Positions 20,201 to 27,176 of a stretch of DNA of 64,000 nucleotides are shown in pieces. How positions within the stretch are numbered: the stretch's first letter is position 1; each line of letters starts with the position of its first letter. A program made the translations under genes and the position numbers. Source of the stretch: Chitinophagaceae bacterium UBA4411. Its GTDB lineage: Bacteria > Bacteroidota > Bacteroidia > Chitinophagales > Chitinophagaceae. The notes below the pieces were generated by a model. It saw only the letters and a list, made by a program, of their open reading frames with translations. It was not told the origin of the DNA and ran no database searches. The stretch lies in contig DGQP01000005.1 in the NCBI GenBank assembly GCA_002400415.1, positions 592,266 through 656,265 of the forward strand, in the 5' to 3' direction.

Positions 20201-21497
20201 CAACCTGAAAAGCGGGCAACCCGGGTTTGATTTTATCTTCGGATACCAACCGGATACCAACTGGATCAATAATTTCGGATCGAAGGGGCTCTTTTCCAGG
20301 AGCGACCTGGTATCGGCTATGATCCAACAACGTTATAATCAGCGGCTGAATATAACAGCACAGGTAAGCCCCTTCCGTGATTTTAATATTGATCTGAATC
20401 TTGACAAGACGTTTGATAAAAACTATTCTGAGTTATATAAAGACACAACGGGTACATCCGGATTGGCGAGACTGAATCCTTATGCAACAGGTAGCTTTAG
20501 TGTAAGTTATATCTCTTACAAGACACTGTTCAATAAGTTCAACCCGAATGAAGTGTCGGAGACATTCAGGAAATTCGAAGGATACCGTTCTGTACTGGCA
20601 GGAAAATTGGCAGGATTAAATCCTTATGGTGCGCCGGCTGATCCCAATGATCCCGGTTTCTACCAGGGGTATGGCCGCTATGCACAGGATGTGGTGATAC
20701 CGGCTTTTCTTGCTGCTTATACGGGTAAAGATCCGAACAGTATCAAGCTGACGAAAAATTCAAACCCCAATATCCGGTCGAATCCATTTTCAGGTATCAT
20801 TCCAAAACCAAACTGGAACATAACGTATACAGGATTATCAAGAATACCGGGACTGGATAAGATATTTTCCAGTTTTACGATACGGCATGGCTATCGCAGC
20901 ACACTCAGTATGAACAGCTTTAATACAGCACTGCTGTTCCTTGACCGGAACCATGTCAGTTATCCTGAATTCAGGGATCCATTGACGGGCAACTATATTC
21001 CTTATTTCCTGGTTCCGAATATCACTATCCAGGAAGCTTTTGATCCGCTGATTGAACTGGACATGACATTTACCAACCAGCTTACCACCCGGTTTGAACT
21101 GAAAAAAAGCCGGCAACTTAGCCTGAGCCTGATCGATTACCAGTTATCAGAAAGCCGCTCTACAGAAGTTACGTTTGGCTTTAACTGGAGAAAGAAGGGA
21201 ATGCCTATTATTAAGAAGATCGGTAAAATGAAATTGGATAACGATGTTACATTCCGGATGGACTTTAGTTTAAGAGATGATGCCACAGCGAACAGTAAAC
21301 TGGACCAGGGTACATCCTTCGGTACAGCAGGACAGAAAGTGATCCGGATTGCCCCCTCCATCGATTATATACTGAACAAGCGGGTAAGCCTGAAACTCTA
21401 TTTTGAGCAGAACAGGAATATACCGAAGATCAGTAATGCCTTTCCGATCACCAACACCAGGGGCGGGGTACAGGTAAGAATATCACTGGCGCAGTAA
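14205..21497 (+). CDS. sprA: Cell-surface protein SprA, T9SS outer-membrane translocon
   Basis: 2430 residues, the size expected of SprA (Sov), the very large outer-membrane beta-barrel that forms the type IX secretion pore. The start is a TTG at 14205: it gives a good signal peptide (MNLKTAHIFRTLVSIAMLFAF, cleavage near ASA-R), an in-frame stop lies at 14196-14198, and the next ATG (14253) would destroy the signal. The mature part is rich in alternating aromatic/polar beta strands, with conserved blocks such as YIDDFEGTRAAIDLR, FNELRFSNLDEEGGWAA and GVQVRISLAQ at the C-terminus. A strongly basic segment near residue 1925 (SPKERKKAIRADRKRMREER) interrupts the strands and is probably a periplasmic loop. 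It sits after ruvA, and a strong terminator follows. Identification is secure; the role in export of the CHU_C-tagged proteins of this window is inference from the family. Confidence 0.95.
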   Translation: MNLKTAHIFRTLVSIAMLFAFSEEASARFFQTNQQLPPDTTPRFPLRDRPGDPYTYPNRNTFDLKDTAFIKKTVEYDPVTKQYYIVEKIGSQYYRTPTSFTMEEFIRMQGKKDEEDYFKKRANLLANMNRRMTKPVFKVSGDWFNRIVGNGKIDIRPSGYVDILAGYSGQVIKNPTLPERSRNNGMFDFNMNSQLQMDANIGDKLKLPINYNTLANFDFENQIKLDYQAKGDEILRQFQAGVVNFTTKSTLIPGAQSLFGVKTQLQFGKLFVTGVLANQRSQRQSLGLQGGTASQSFTLKADEYDENRHFLLSQYFRSNFNTAMQQLPIVNSEIQILKMEVWVTNRNGSTTDTRDIVALMDLGETTPFGPWANGNTDVKPFNNANNLYPSILANPNARNSSQVQSILTGGGFNLQPVQDFEKTFARKLLATDYYYNPRIGFLSLNQPLQPDEVLGVAFQYTFRGRVYQVGEFSQDVPPDTTGTSQRVLFLKLLKATSQRTNLPIWDLMMKNVYSVGYGQLERQDFTLDVLYEEPSLGEKRYLPITDVLTNFQYQPLITQLNLDRLNNQNDPQPDGKFDFVEGFTVISSQSRIVFPVLEPFGHDLDYLYGTQAQRDRYLFYPLYDTIKAIAQTYANLNRFKINGRSKTSGTNGDYQLGYNIPRGSVTVTAGGQTLQENVDYEINYDLGTLRVVNQAIIASGVPVNIQFENQAAFGLQQKNYMGLRLDYLASKKLTVGGTIAKLGERPFFLKQSYGEDPVRNTMYGMDVDYKSDIPRLTKWLDKLPFYSTKAMSSITAYAEAAFLKPGHPKQINANKNDKGGLSYIDDFEGTRAAIDLRFPLINWTLASIPQGNNNDNGTAPLFPESALSNDLSIGYNRAKLAWYNIEPVLQEKRNSSNPLRNNLAELSKPETRQVLQQEIFPKRSLDFGQGLLTTFDLAFYPKDKGPYNFESRNTRFNAQGQLTNPKNSWGGLMRNIDQIDFETGNIEYIEFWLQDPFITNTANPTGGQLYFNLGNISEDVLKDGKRFYENGLPTPTIQAPVDNNTVWGKVPSNPLQVTNAFSNNPDDRQYQDVGFDGLTDDEEKTKFLNYLNDLQANFGSGSVAYQNASTDPSADNFKAYRDESFDAAGTGILGRYKNINNPHGNSPVSNNNSQFINAFTQYPDAEELNRDNTLNEVEEYFQYKVDIKPNMLPGANFITDKRVVPVSLADGSSRNETWYLFRIPVSQYQVKVGNIPDFKSIRFIRMFVTGFDDSVIMRFGKLELIRNQWRKFKYEIDTSGNYLNLPGTDPVTVNTLAVNLEENDTRQPIPYVIPPGIERQQQYSNNNVQLFLNEQALSVQLCNLPSKESRGVFKTMNLDMRQYAKLKMFIHAEASNDPDAILDDELTGVVRIGNDFAGNYYEVRIPLKKTAWGARDSLLVWPEANNLDFDLDELTRLKSRRNRSGFSPSQYYSETLADGRKYAVIGNPNLGEVRGMLLAVENSGNRPVCAEVWFNELRFSNLDEEGGWAALGRVDLRLADLGGITLAGTAKSRGFGTLEQRVNERSREDVYTFDISANIDAGKLLPKKLGIQLPVYAGVSQTSSTPEYDPYDLDIKLEDKLKDAAAKDKDSIRNNAQDVTTIKTVNLTNAKKVKTDGKRPKIWSVSNFDFNYSYIETKRHNPLIENDLLRRTRGAIGYNYAPQPRFVEPFKKLIRSKSKWLTLVKEFNFNYAPSQLSFRADVFRQFGAIRPRNVGGGTYKIPETYDKYFTFDRYYILQWNLTRSISIDFNATNNARVDEPFGRIDTKEKKDSVRKNLFKGGRNTQYQQDVTVTYNVPTQKFPLLDWTTMRATYNTKYNWLASSLLARDLGNTLSNTQTRTINGEFNFEQLYNKSRLLRSINNPNNNSPGKKNGKDSTGKSNNPAQMKPINVIKSFLVDSVLAKMSPKERKKAIRADRKRMREERRRLKQQTKNMPMELGGAVKTVGGLVTALKRVGIQYTEDFGTTLPGYMDSTQVFGSNLKSGQPGFDFIFGYQPDTNWINNFGSKGLFSRSDLVSAMIQQRYNQRLNITAQVSPFRDFNIDLNLDKTFDKNYSELYKDTTGTSGLARLNPYATGSFSVSYISYKTLFNKFNPNEVSETFRKFEGYRSVLAGKLAGLNPYGAPADPNDPGFYQGYGRYAQDVVIPAFLAAYTGKDPNSIKLTKNSNPNIRSNPFSGIIPKPNWNITYTGLSRIPGLDKIFSSFTIRHGYRSTLSMNSFNTALLFLDRNHVSYPEFRDPLTGNYIPYFLVPNITIQEAFDPLIELDMTFTNQLTTRFELKKSRQLSLSLIDYQLSESRSTEVTFGFNWRKKGMPIIKKIGKMKLDNDVTFRMDFSLRDDATANSKLDQGTSFGTAGQKVIRIAPSIDYILNKRVSLKLYFEQNRNIPKISNAFPITNTRGGVQVRISLAQ

Positions 21498-21528
21498 CAT
21501 AGCAGAAAATTTTTACCTGATACTGAAT

Positions 21529-21562
21529 AAAAAATACCCGGCCACTGGCCGGGTATTTTTTT
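21529..21562 (+). terminator. Strong bidirectional terminator after sprA
   Basis: Perfect stem of 15 bp, arms at 21529-21543 and 21547-21561, ACT loop, GC-rich core (TACCCGGCC/GGCCGGGTA) with A-tract before and T-tract after. It separates sprA from the convergent gene ending at 21586 and can serve both. Confidence 0.92.
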
Positions 21563-21585
21563 AGTAGTTTTCTGTGATTAATGTC

Positions 21586-22086
21586 TTATGGATGCGGGAT
21601 AGTATCTGCATTAGAGGGAGCCGCTTTCTTGAACAGCATTACATAACCGCATAAATTCTTTTTCTTCTGTTTATTTACCTGCACCGGTTTCATCATATGA
21701 AATTCAGAAAACTGGGGTATGTAAGAATAAGAAATCACATTTCCGTCCACATCTCCCCATTTCTTTTGCTGGAATACCACCTGTTTTTCATTCCAGTCAT
21801 ACATTCTTACTTCATAGAGGCGTGAAGAATATTCGCCAATAAAAACAAATTGATACCAGCTGCCTTGTGTTAGAGGAACGATGACAGGCATTTCAAATTC
21901 GCTTTCCATGGCAATGGAAGCTTCTTTAAGTAACACAAAACCATCTTTGGAATAAAGCCCTTTCAGGCTGTCAACCTGTTTGGAGATAATTTCATTGCTG
22001 CAGGATTGCTGGCGGATCACATCCTGTGAACGGGAAGTTGCCGCTAACAACAGTAAGGCGGCGGTTATGAGGTACGGTTTTTTCAT
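21586..22086 (-). CDS. Secreted hypothetical protein
   Basis: 166 residues from ATG 22086, chosen because it gives a clear signal peptide (MKKPYLITAALLLLAATSRS-Q); an in-frame start at 22122 adds 12 residues before it. I do not recognise a family. The mature ~145 residues hold two cysteines (QQSCSNEI and KKNLCGYV), a central beta-rich segment (SWYQFVFIGEYSSRLYEVRM) and a conserved-looking FHMMKPVQ. It probably acts in the periplasm or at the outer membrane. It is a lone minus-strand gene between sprA's terminator and a 214-bp spacer containing a 14-bp inverted repeat. Coding potential is supported by the signal peptide and normal composition. Confidence 0.75.
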   Translation of the reverse strand: MKKPYLITAALLLLAATSRSQDVIRQQSCSNEIISKQVDSLKGLYSKDGFVLLKEASIAMESEFEMPVIVPLTQGSWYQFVFIGEYSSRLYEVRMYDWNEKQVVFQQKKWGDVDGNVISYSYIPQFSEFHMMKPVQVNKQKKKNLCGYVMLFKKAAPSNADTIPHP

Positions 22087-22153
22087 AAGAGTAACAAGGA
22101 TCTTTGTAAGGAATGCGGACAACGATATAAAATTATGATAACCATTACGGGAA

Positions 22154-22274
22154 TTAAAGTTTTAGTCACTGAAATTGGATAGCACAGGTACATTTTCGTA
22201 GGGAATACACGGCAAGTTTCAGGCCACGGAGCGGATAAGATCAACGGGGCATTTAAATTAGACTAAAACTTTAA
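22154..22274. repeat. Perfect 14-bp inverted repeat, arms 93 bp apart
   Basis: TTAAAGTTTTAGTC at 22154-22167 is the exact reverse complement of GACTAAAACTTTAA at 22261-22274. Both arms lie in the spacer between the secreted hypothetical protein and the SDR gene. The 93 bp between them hold no ORF I can support. Function unknown: a long-range RNA stem after the SDR gene or the ends of a small degenerate element are possible. Confidence 0.6.
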
Positions 22275-22300
22275 GGAATGCAAGCGGTTATTGATTTTAG

Positions 22301-23080
22301 TTAACCGGGATTGCGGTGGAAGTAGATGGCATTGGCCTGCTGGGTACAGGTGATCACCAGGTCATTGATACAGACATGCGCAGGCAGGGTGGTTGTGTAA
22401 TAAATCGCATCGGCTACATCTGCTGCCGTTAATGCCTGCAGGCCGTTATAAACACTTTTAGCGGTGGCTTCATCTCCTTTAAAGCGAACTAAGGAAAATT
22501 CCGTTTCTGCGGCACCGGGATGGATACAGGTTACTTTGATGCGATGGCGGAGCAGGTCGATCCGCATGGCTTTGGTCATAGCATCCACTGCAAATTTGCT
22601 GGCGCAATACATATTCCCTTTTTCATACACTTCTTTCCCTGCTACAGAGCCGAGATTGATGATATGCCCTGTGGTTCCTTCTGAAGCATTTCTTTTTGCC
22701 ATTAATTGCGAAACAGCTTTAGCAACATACATGGCACCTTTTACATTGGTATCAATCATGGTATTCCAGTCTTCCAGGCTGGCCTCTTCAAAATAGTCAC
22801 GGCCCAGCGCCAGCCCGGCATTATTTACCAGTACATCTATATTTTTCCATTCCAGTGGTAAGTTGCTGATGGAATCAAAAACCGCTTTTTCATCCCGGAC
22901 ATCAAAAGCCAGTTGCAATACTGCCACATTAAATTTTTTCTCCAGTTCTTCAGCCAGCTCCTGCAGCCGTTCTGTTCTTCTCCCGTTTAATACCAGGTCA
23001 TAACCATTTGCGGCAAATTTATCTGCACAGGCTTTTCCAAAACCCGCCGTGGCTCCGGTGATGAAAACAATTTTTGACAT
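22301..23080 (-). CDS. SDR family NAD(P)-dependent oxidoreductase (YdfG-like)
   Basis: 259 residues, a classical short-chain dehydrogenase. Cofactor-binding glycine motif TGATAGFGKACA at the N-terminus with NGRRTERL after strand 2, where the Arg suggests preference for NADP; the NNAGLA motif; and the catalytic Ser-Tyr-Lys set (LGSVAG and YCASKFA). A C-terminal segment VADAIYYTTTLPAHVCINDLVI is typical of the YdfG/3-hydroxy acid dehydrogenase branch, so a small hydroxy acid such as serine or 3-hydroxypropionate is a reasonable substrate guess, not proven. It lies 96 bp downstream of the T9SS cargo gene in the same direction. Confidence 0.92.
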   Translation of the reverse strand: MSKIVFITGATAGFGKACADKFAANGYDLVLNGRRTERLQELAEELEKKFNVAVLQLAFDVRDEKAVFDSISNLPLEWKNIDVLVNNAGLALGRDYFEEASLEDWNTMIDTNVKGAMYVAKAVSQLMAKRNASEGTTGHIINLGSVAGKEVYEKGNMYCASKFAVDAMTKAMRIDLLRHRIKVTCIHPGAAETEFSLVRFKGDEATAKSVYNGLQALTAADVADAIYYTTTLPAHVCINDLVITCTQQANAIYFHRNPG

Positions 23081-23176
23081 AGTAGTGAATAGTTGTTAGC
23101 CGATAGTCAATCATGTATGCGGCAGGCAAGTTAAAGTAAGTTTTTGGCAGAGAATAATAATTTACAACTGACCGGG

Positions 23177-25798
23177 CTACCTGATCAGGGTAACCGTTCC
23201 TTTCCGGAAATAGGGATTGCCAAGATAATCGGTGGCACTGACCATCCAGACAAATACGTTGGTGGCCTGCGGTGATCCGTTGATGCGGCCATCCCATCCC
23301 TGCCCGTTGGTGGTGGTATGGAAAACCAGCTGGCCCCACCGGTTATAGATGCGGAAATACCTGATTTCTTTCATACCAACGGCAATTGGCCGTATCACAT
23401 CATTCAGCCCGTCATTGTTAGGTGTAAAGGCGGTTGGAACAAATATAGAAGGGACGGTCTTGAATATTTTTACATGGATAAAGGCAGAATCAAAACAACC
23501 AGCAGCATTGAACACATCCACCCGGTAGCGGATATCATCAAAGCTGCCGTCATAAATGCCAATGGGATTGGCAATACCTGGATTATTGAGCCCGGTTGAT
23601 GGTGTCCACAAATAGCTCACGCCTCCTTCCGCATTGAACTGCAAAGGCTGCCCGATGATCACCGCTGTATCACGACCGGCAAAGGGCTGTATTTTTGGTA
23701 ACAAGGTTATCAAAACTGTATCCCTGCCCGGTTTGGGACAGCCCCGTGTGTCAAAACTTGAAAGTACATACTGCGTTGTTCGCGGAGGTGTGACAACCGG
23801 GTTTAATATATTGGGATTACTCAGGTAATTGGCAGGCGTCCACGTAAAAGAGGATCCGTCATGCGATCCGTTCAGTTGCCCCGGTGTGTTGTAGCACAGA
23901 GTGGTATCATTCCCGGCATTGGCAATTGGATAAGGAACAGCAAATACATTGATATCTTTTGTGGCCCTGCAGGAACCAATAGTGGCGGTTACGGTATAAG
24001 TTTGTGTACCGCCGGCAATACCTATAGGGTTTTGAATAGTTGCATTGCTAACAGCGGGTGCAGGTGTCCATTGAAACTGTAACCCGTCACTGCTGACCTG
24101 TAACTGCACCGGGTCGGTGGCGCAGATGGTGGTATCCGCCATTTCATTCAGGGTCACAAAACCAACTACCCGTACTCTTACAGTATCCTGGTTACGGCAA
24201 CCACTATTCTCTAATTCGACTGTATAGGTGGTGGTGCTGGTCGGATTGACGGTGGGTGTTGCTGTATTGGGATTAATGATATTAACAAGCGGTGTCCAGC
24301 TGAAGTTACCGGTACCAATAGCTTGTAATTGGACATTATCGTTGATACAGATCAGCGTGTCTTTAAACGCAACGGATAAAGGTGGTCTGTCAAGAAGATC
24401 AAGCACCTGTGTCACGGTATCAATACAACCTTTATTACTGGCTACAATAAAACTGACTGTTTTTGGTCCCGGCCCGGGATATTGCCAGGTTGGGTGCTGC
24501 TGGTGAGAAGTATCGGCTAAGGCGGTAAGATCGCCGAAATTCCAGCTCCAGCTGCTTACGGTACCATAGACGGTTCTTGTCGTATCAATAAATTGTACGG
24601 GGTTCAGGTAACATATCCCGACCGTGGTAAAACCAGGAAAGAAGCCGGGAAAGACTTTTACAATCGCCGTAGCAGAATCTGAACAGGCCTGGCCCCGGTT
24701 GGTAACTAATTTAATGGTATATACACCGGTGTCACTAAAAGTATGCGATGGGTTGGGAACGGTTGACGTATTATTGGCACCGCTCGCCAGGTCACCGAAA
24801 TCCCAGTTATATGAATTGATCAGTGCACTTGGTGTATTATTCGAAAACGTTAACGTAAAAGGATCACCCGTTACATCACAGCTTACATACTCCGGGTTTA
24901 AAGTTGCTCTTGCCCTGTCACAATCACCTACTTTAATCTGCAGGTCTTTTCGTTGGGTGGCAATAGTTACCCCATTCCTGATCTCGCTTACACAAACGGT
25001 AACTACATAGATACCTGCTGCCGGGGCAATACCTGAAAGCAAACCGGTTGAGGTATTAATAGATATAGCAGAGCCTAAAGGAGATGAACCATTGAACCCG
25101 CCACCTGAATAGGGAACCCATGAATAGGGAGGACCCGATGGCGGATTAGGAGCCGGCGCACTGGATGTTCCGCCAGTAAAGGCATCACAGAAAGAATAAG
25201 AAAGCAGATCTCCGTCATCATCTGTAGCCGCAAAGCTGTAACTAAAAGCGTTATTGGCGCAAACAATCACCGTGTCGGTCCCTACAAACTTTGCGCTGTT
25301 ATTAGCCGGCGCATTGGGTAATAGTGAAGTGCCCGGTATTTCAGCTGTATAAGTTGCACCAACTGAACTGGAACCGATAAGATTATTGATTCCGGCAATA
25401 CGACAACAGCGCTGGTAAGCAATTGTATAACCACTTGCAGACTCGGGTAATGTAACTTCAAATGTGTAGAATCCTACTTCATAGCAAACTGCCGGAGGGT
25501 TATTGATACACGGATCCGGCGATCCTAAGTTCAGTGTCGCCATTTGTGTTCGGGGGATACTGGAAGACCAGAACATTGTTCCAGTAGATTTATCATAAAT
25601 GGCAATTGGAGCACTGGCATCTAATTGGGCTCCTGTTGAAAAGCAATCCCTGTATAATTTCAGCGTTACCTGGTAGGTATAACTATTACTATTCTGGCTG
25701 ACTAATGTATAAAACATTTCCCCCCCGGTAATGTGGTTGGAAAAGGCAGGTACGGTTACAAAAAGAATAATTGATATGAGAAGTAGAATTCGTTTCAT
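23177..25798 (-). CDS. Secreted PKD/Ig-repeat protein with CHU_C type-B T9SS sorting domain
   Basis: 873 residues with signal peptide MKRILLLISIILFVTVPAFS. The first ~285 residues (NHITGGEMFYTLVSQ..LYRDC) match a module common at the start of such proteins. PKD-like domains follow at ~310-480 (YNWDFGD and WSWNFGD signatures), then several ~80-residue repeats each built around 'C....VQL.........WTP' at ~480-780. The C-terminal ~85 residues are the gliding-motility-associated sorting domain: PTAFTPNNDGLNDVIRP, YFRIYNRWGQLVFHT, WDGRINGSPQ and a terminal KGTVTLIR. T9SS should export it through SprA and attach or release it at the cell surface. Many paired cysteines suggest an extracellular disulfide-stabilised fibre. 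Ligand unknown. Confidence 0.93.
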   Translation of the reverse strand: MKRILLLISIILFVTVPAFSNHITGGEMFYTLVSQNSNSYTYQVTLKLYRDCFSTGAQLDASAPIAIYDKSTGTMFWSSSIPRTQMATLNLGSPDPCINNPPAVCYEVGFYTFEVTLPESASGYTIAYQRCCRIAGINNLIGSSSVGATYTAEIPGTSLLPNAPANNSAKFVGTDTVIVCANNAFSYSFAATDDDGDLLSYSFCDAFTGGTSSAPAPNPPSGPPYSWVPYSGGGFNGSSPLGSAISINTSTGLLSGIAPAAGIYVVTVCVSEIRNGVTIATQRKDLQIKVGDCDRARATLNPEYVSCDVTGDPFTLTFSNNTPSALINSYNWDFGDLASGANNTSTVPNPSHTFSDTGVYTIKLVTNRGQACSDSATAIVKVFPGFFPGFTTVGICYLNPVQFIDTTRTVYGTVSSWSWNFGDLTALADTSHQQHPTWQYPGPGPKTVSFIVASNKGCIDTVTQVLDLLDRPPLSVAFKDTLICINDNVQLQAIGTGNFSWTPLVNIINPNTATPTVNPTSTTTYTVELENSGCRNQDTVRVRVVGFVTLNEMADTTICATDPVQLQVSSDGLQFQWTPAPAVSNATIQNPIGIAGGTQTYTVTATIGSCRATKDINVFAVPYPIANAGNDTTLCYNTPGQLNGSHDGSSFTWTPANYLSNPNILNPVVTPPRTTQYVLSSFDTRGCPKPGRDTVLITLLPKIQPFAGRDTAVIIGQPLQFNAEGGVSYLWTPSTGLNNPGIANPIGIYDGSFDDIRYRVDVFNAAGCFDSAFIHVKIFKTVPSIFVPTAFTPNNDGLNDVIRPIAVGMKEIRYFRIYNRWGQLVFHTTTNGQGWDGRINGSPQATNVFVWMVSATDYLGNPYFRKGTVTLIR

Positions 25799-25823
25799 TG
25801 ATAGGACCGGTCAAAAATGAGTA

Positions 25824-26615
25824 TCATATTTCAGCTAAAAAATACACCATGGCCTTGTTGCTTTTATCAGCTTCCTCCAGCATACCCATATGGCCTGAAT
25901 AATTAAGTACATGAATGTACGATTTTCCGGGCAGATGACATTGCTCCAGTACGTCTTTTATGGGGACGGCATTATCATCTTCACCCATGATAAAAAGTAC
26001 CGGAACAGCACTGGTTTTCAGAATATTGGTCCGGTCGGGCCGTTGCATCATCGCCTGGTAGTAAGAAACGAGTGAGGAGGGTAAAAAGTTGCTCAAACCG
26101 CCTATTTGCCGGTCGATTAATTCAGGCCGTTCGTCTTTGGTACGGGCAGAAAAGAGGTTTGGGGTGGCTGTTTTGAGAAACTCGAAGGCTCCATGCTGCT
26201 CAATAAAGGCAATCCCTTTTTTCCGGGTGGTTTTCTTTTCTTCACTATCTGCGTAAGCCGTGGAATGAAATAGACCAAAGCCATTCAGCAATTCCGGGTA
26301 TTTTTCAGCAAATGCTAAGGTAATATAGCCACCCATGCTATGGCCGATGAGAGTGCATTTTTCGATTCTTTCCTGATCCAGTATTTGTTTGATCACTCCG
26401 GCCATACCTTCTATACTCATGTCGTCAATCAGGTCTGATTGGCTGGAGCCGGGTAATTCAGGTATGATCAGTTGATACGAATCTTTCAGGAAACCAACCT
26501 GGTTATTCCATATATCACTGTTTTCTCCGAATCCGTGTATGAGTACAACGGGTTTGCCATTACCAACCACTTCATAGCGAAGCAGATTTTGTTGTATTGC
26601 TATTTGTTTTTTCAT
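25824..26615 (-). CDS. Alpha/beta hydrolase
   Basis: 263 residues from ATG 26615 (MKKQIAIQQNLLRYEVVGNG). The track to an earlier in-frame start at 26660 would run through the palindromic repeat and is rejected. The alpha/beta-hydrolase fold is shown by the oxyanion segment LIHGFGENSDIW, nucleophile Ser in IGHSMGGYITL, the acid Asp in IMGEDDNAVP, and His in NYSGHMGMLEEA. The cap between strands 6 and 7 is about 70 residues. Substrate cannot be told; esterase, haloperoxidase and C-C hydrolase members share these motifs. It begins immediately after the left palindromic flank of the GxxExxY cassette, which therefore forms its upstream region. Confidence 0.9.
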   Translation of the reverse strand: MKKQIAIQQNLLRYEVVGNGKPVVLIHGFGENSDIWNNQVGFLKDSYQLIIPELPGSSQSDLIDDMSIEGMAGVIKQILDQERIEKCTLIGHSMGGYITLAFAEKYPELLNGFGLFHSTAYADSEEKKTTRKKGIAFIEQHGAFEFLKTATPNLFSARTKDERPELIDRQIGGLSNFLPSSLVSYYQAMMQRPDRTNILKTSAVPVLFIMGEDDNAVPIKDVLEQCHLPGKSYIHVLNYSGHMGMLEEADKSNKAMVYFLAEI

Positions 26616-26618
26616 TGT

Positions 26619-26690
26619 GGCCACTGAATCACTGAAGCACAGAAAACAGGTACTGAACAATTCAGTGCCGCTGTGCTTCAGCGGCGTTAC
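26619..26690. repeat. Left palindromic flank of the GxxExxY cassette
   Basis: A cluster of palindromes: CTGAAGCACAG (26632-26642) pairs perfectly with CTGTGCTTCAG (26671-26681); inside it ACTGAA (26652-26657) pairs with TTCAGT (26661-26666); and GCCGCT/AGCGGC (26668-26673/26681-26686) forms a second local hairpin. Read left to right it starts GCCACTGA and contains GCACAGAAA and ACTGAAC, the blocks of the oppositely oriented right flank at 27151-27176. Confidence 0.7.
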
Positions 26691-26694
26691 AAAA

Positions 26695-27093
26695 TCAAAA
26701 CACCACTCTTTTAATTTCCAGTTTCATTCTCCCAAAGTTTAAAATTAAGCCAACTTTGCAACCGGAACATCGTAAATAATTAATTGTTTGGGCATAATCT
26801 TCTTCGGCAATTCCACCTTCTTTAGCCTTTATTTCAACAATTACTTTATCGAAAACAACAAAATCTGCAAAAAATCGGTGAGGAAGAATCACTTCTTTAT
26901 ACTGTATCTGGTATTCTTTTTCCCGTTCGAAAGGAATAGCTTGTTTACGGTATTCATATTCAAAAGCATCTTTGTAAACAATTTCCAGGAAGCCTGCTCC
27001 TAATAGCCGGTGAATCTCAATTCCTGTTTTAATGATCTGTTCTGTTTCTTCCTGAAGCGGGTACTGTTCTGGATTGAAATTTTTCTTTTCCAT
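26695..27093 (-). CDS. GxxExxY protein (PD-(D/E)XK-like)
   Basis: 132 residues, the normal size for this family. The name-giving motif is at residues 34-40 (GFLEIVY) after the helix EIHRLLGAG. A PD-(D/E)XK-like core follows: Asp77 in RFFADFVVFD and Glu87-x-Lys89 in VIVEIKA, spaced as in restriction-fold nucleases, then the helix AQTINYLRCSGCKVGLILNFG. Members are thought to be nuclease-like but their biological role is undescribed as far as I know. The gene has no partner gene; instead it is bracketed by imperfect inverted repeats (26619-26690 and 27151-27176). It is more AT-rich and Lys/Glu-rich than its neighbours, consistent with independent acquisition. Confidence 0.88.
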   Translation of the reverse strand: MEKKNFNPEQYPLQEETEQIIKTGIEIHRLLGAGFLEIVYKDAFEYEYRKQAIPFEREKEYQIQYKEVILPHRFFADFVVFDKVIVEIKAKEGGIAEEDYAQTINYLRCSGCKVGLILNFGRMKLEIKRVVF

Positions 27094-27150
27094 GGCTATT
27101 ATTTTAATGGTTAAAGCTTTTATGTCTTTACAAGAAAAATATCTCCAGTA

Positions 27151-27176
27151 GTTCAGTGTTTCTGTGCCTCAGTGGC
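27151..27176. repeat. Right inverted-repeat flank of the GxxExxY cassette
   Basis: Reverse-complemented, it contains GCCACTGA, GCACAGAAA and ACTGAAC in the order of the left flank, which has 8-nt and 6-nt insertions between the blocks. It overlaps the stop codon and last codons of the DUF4105 gene. Confidence 0.7.
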
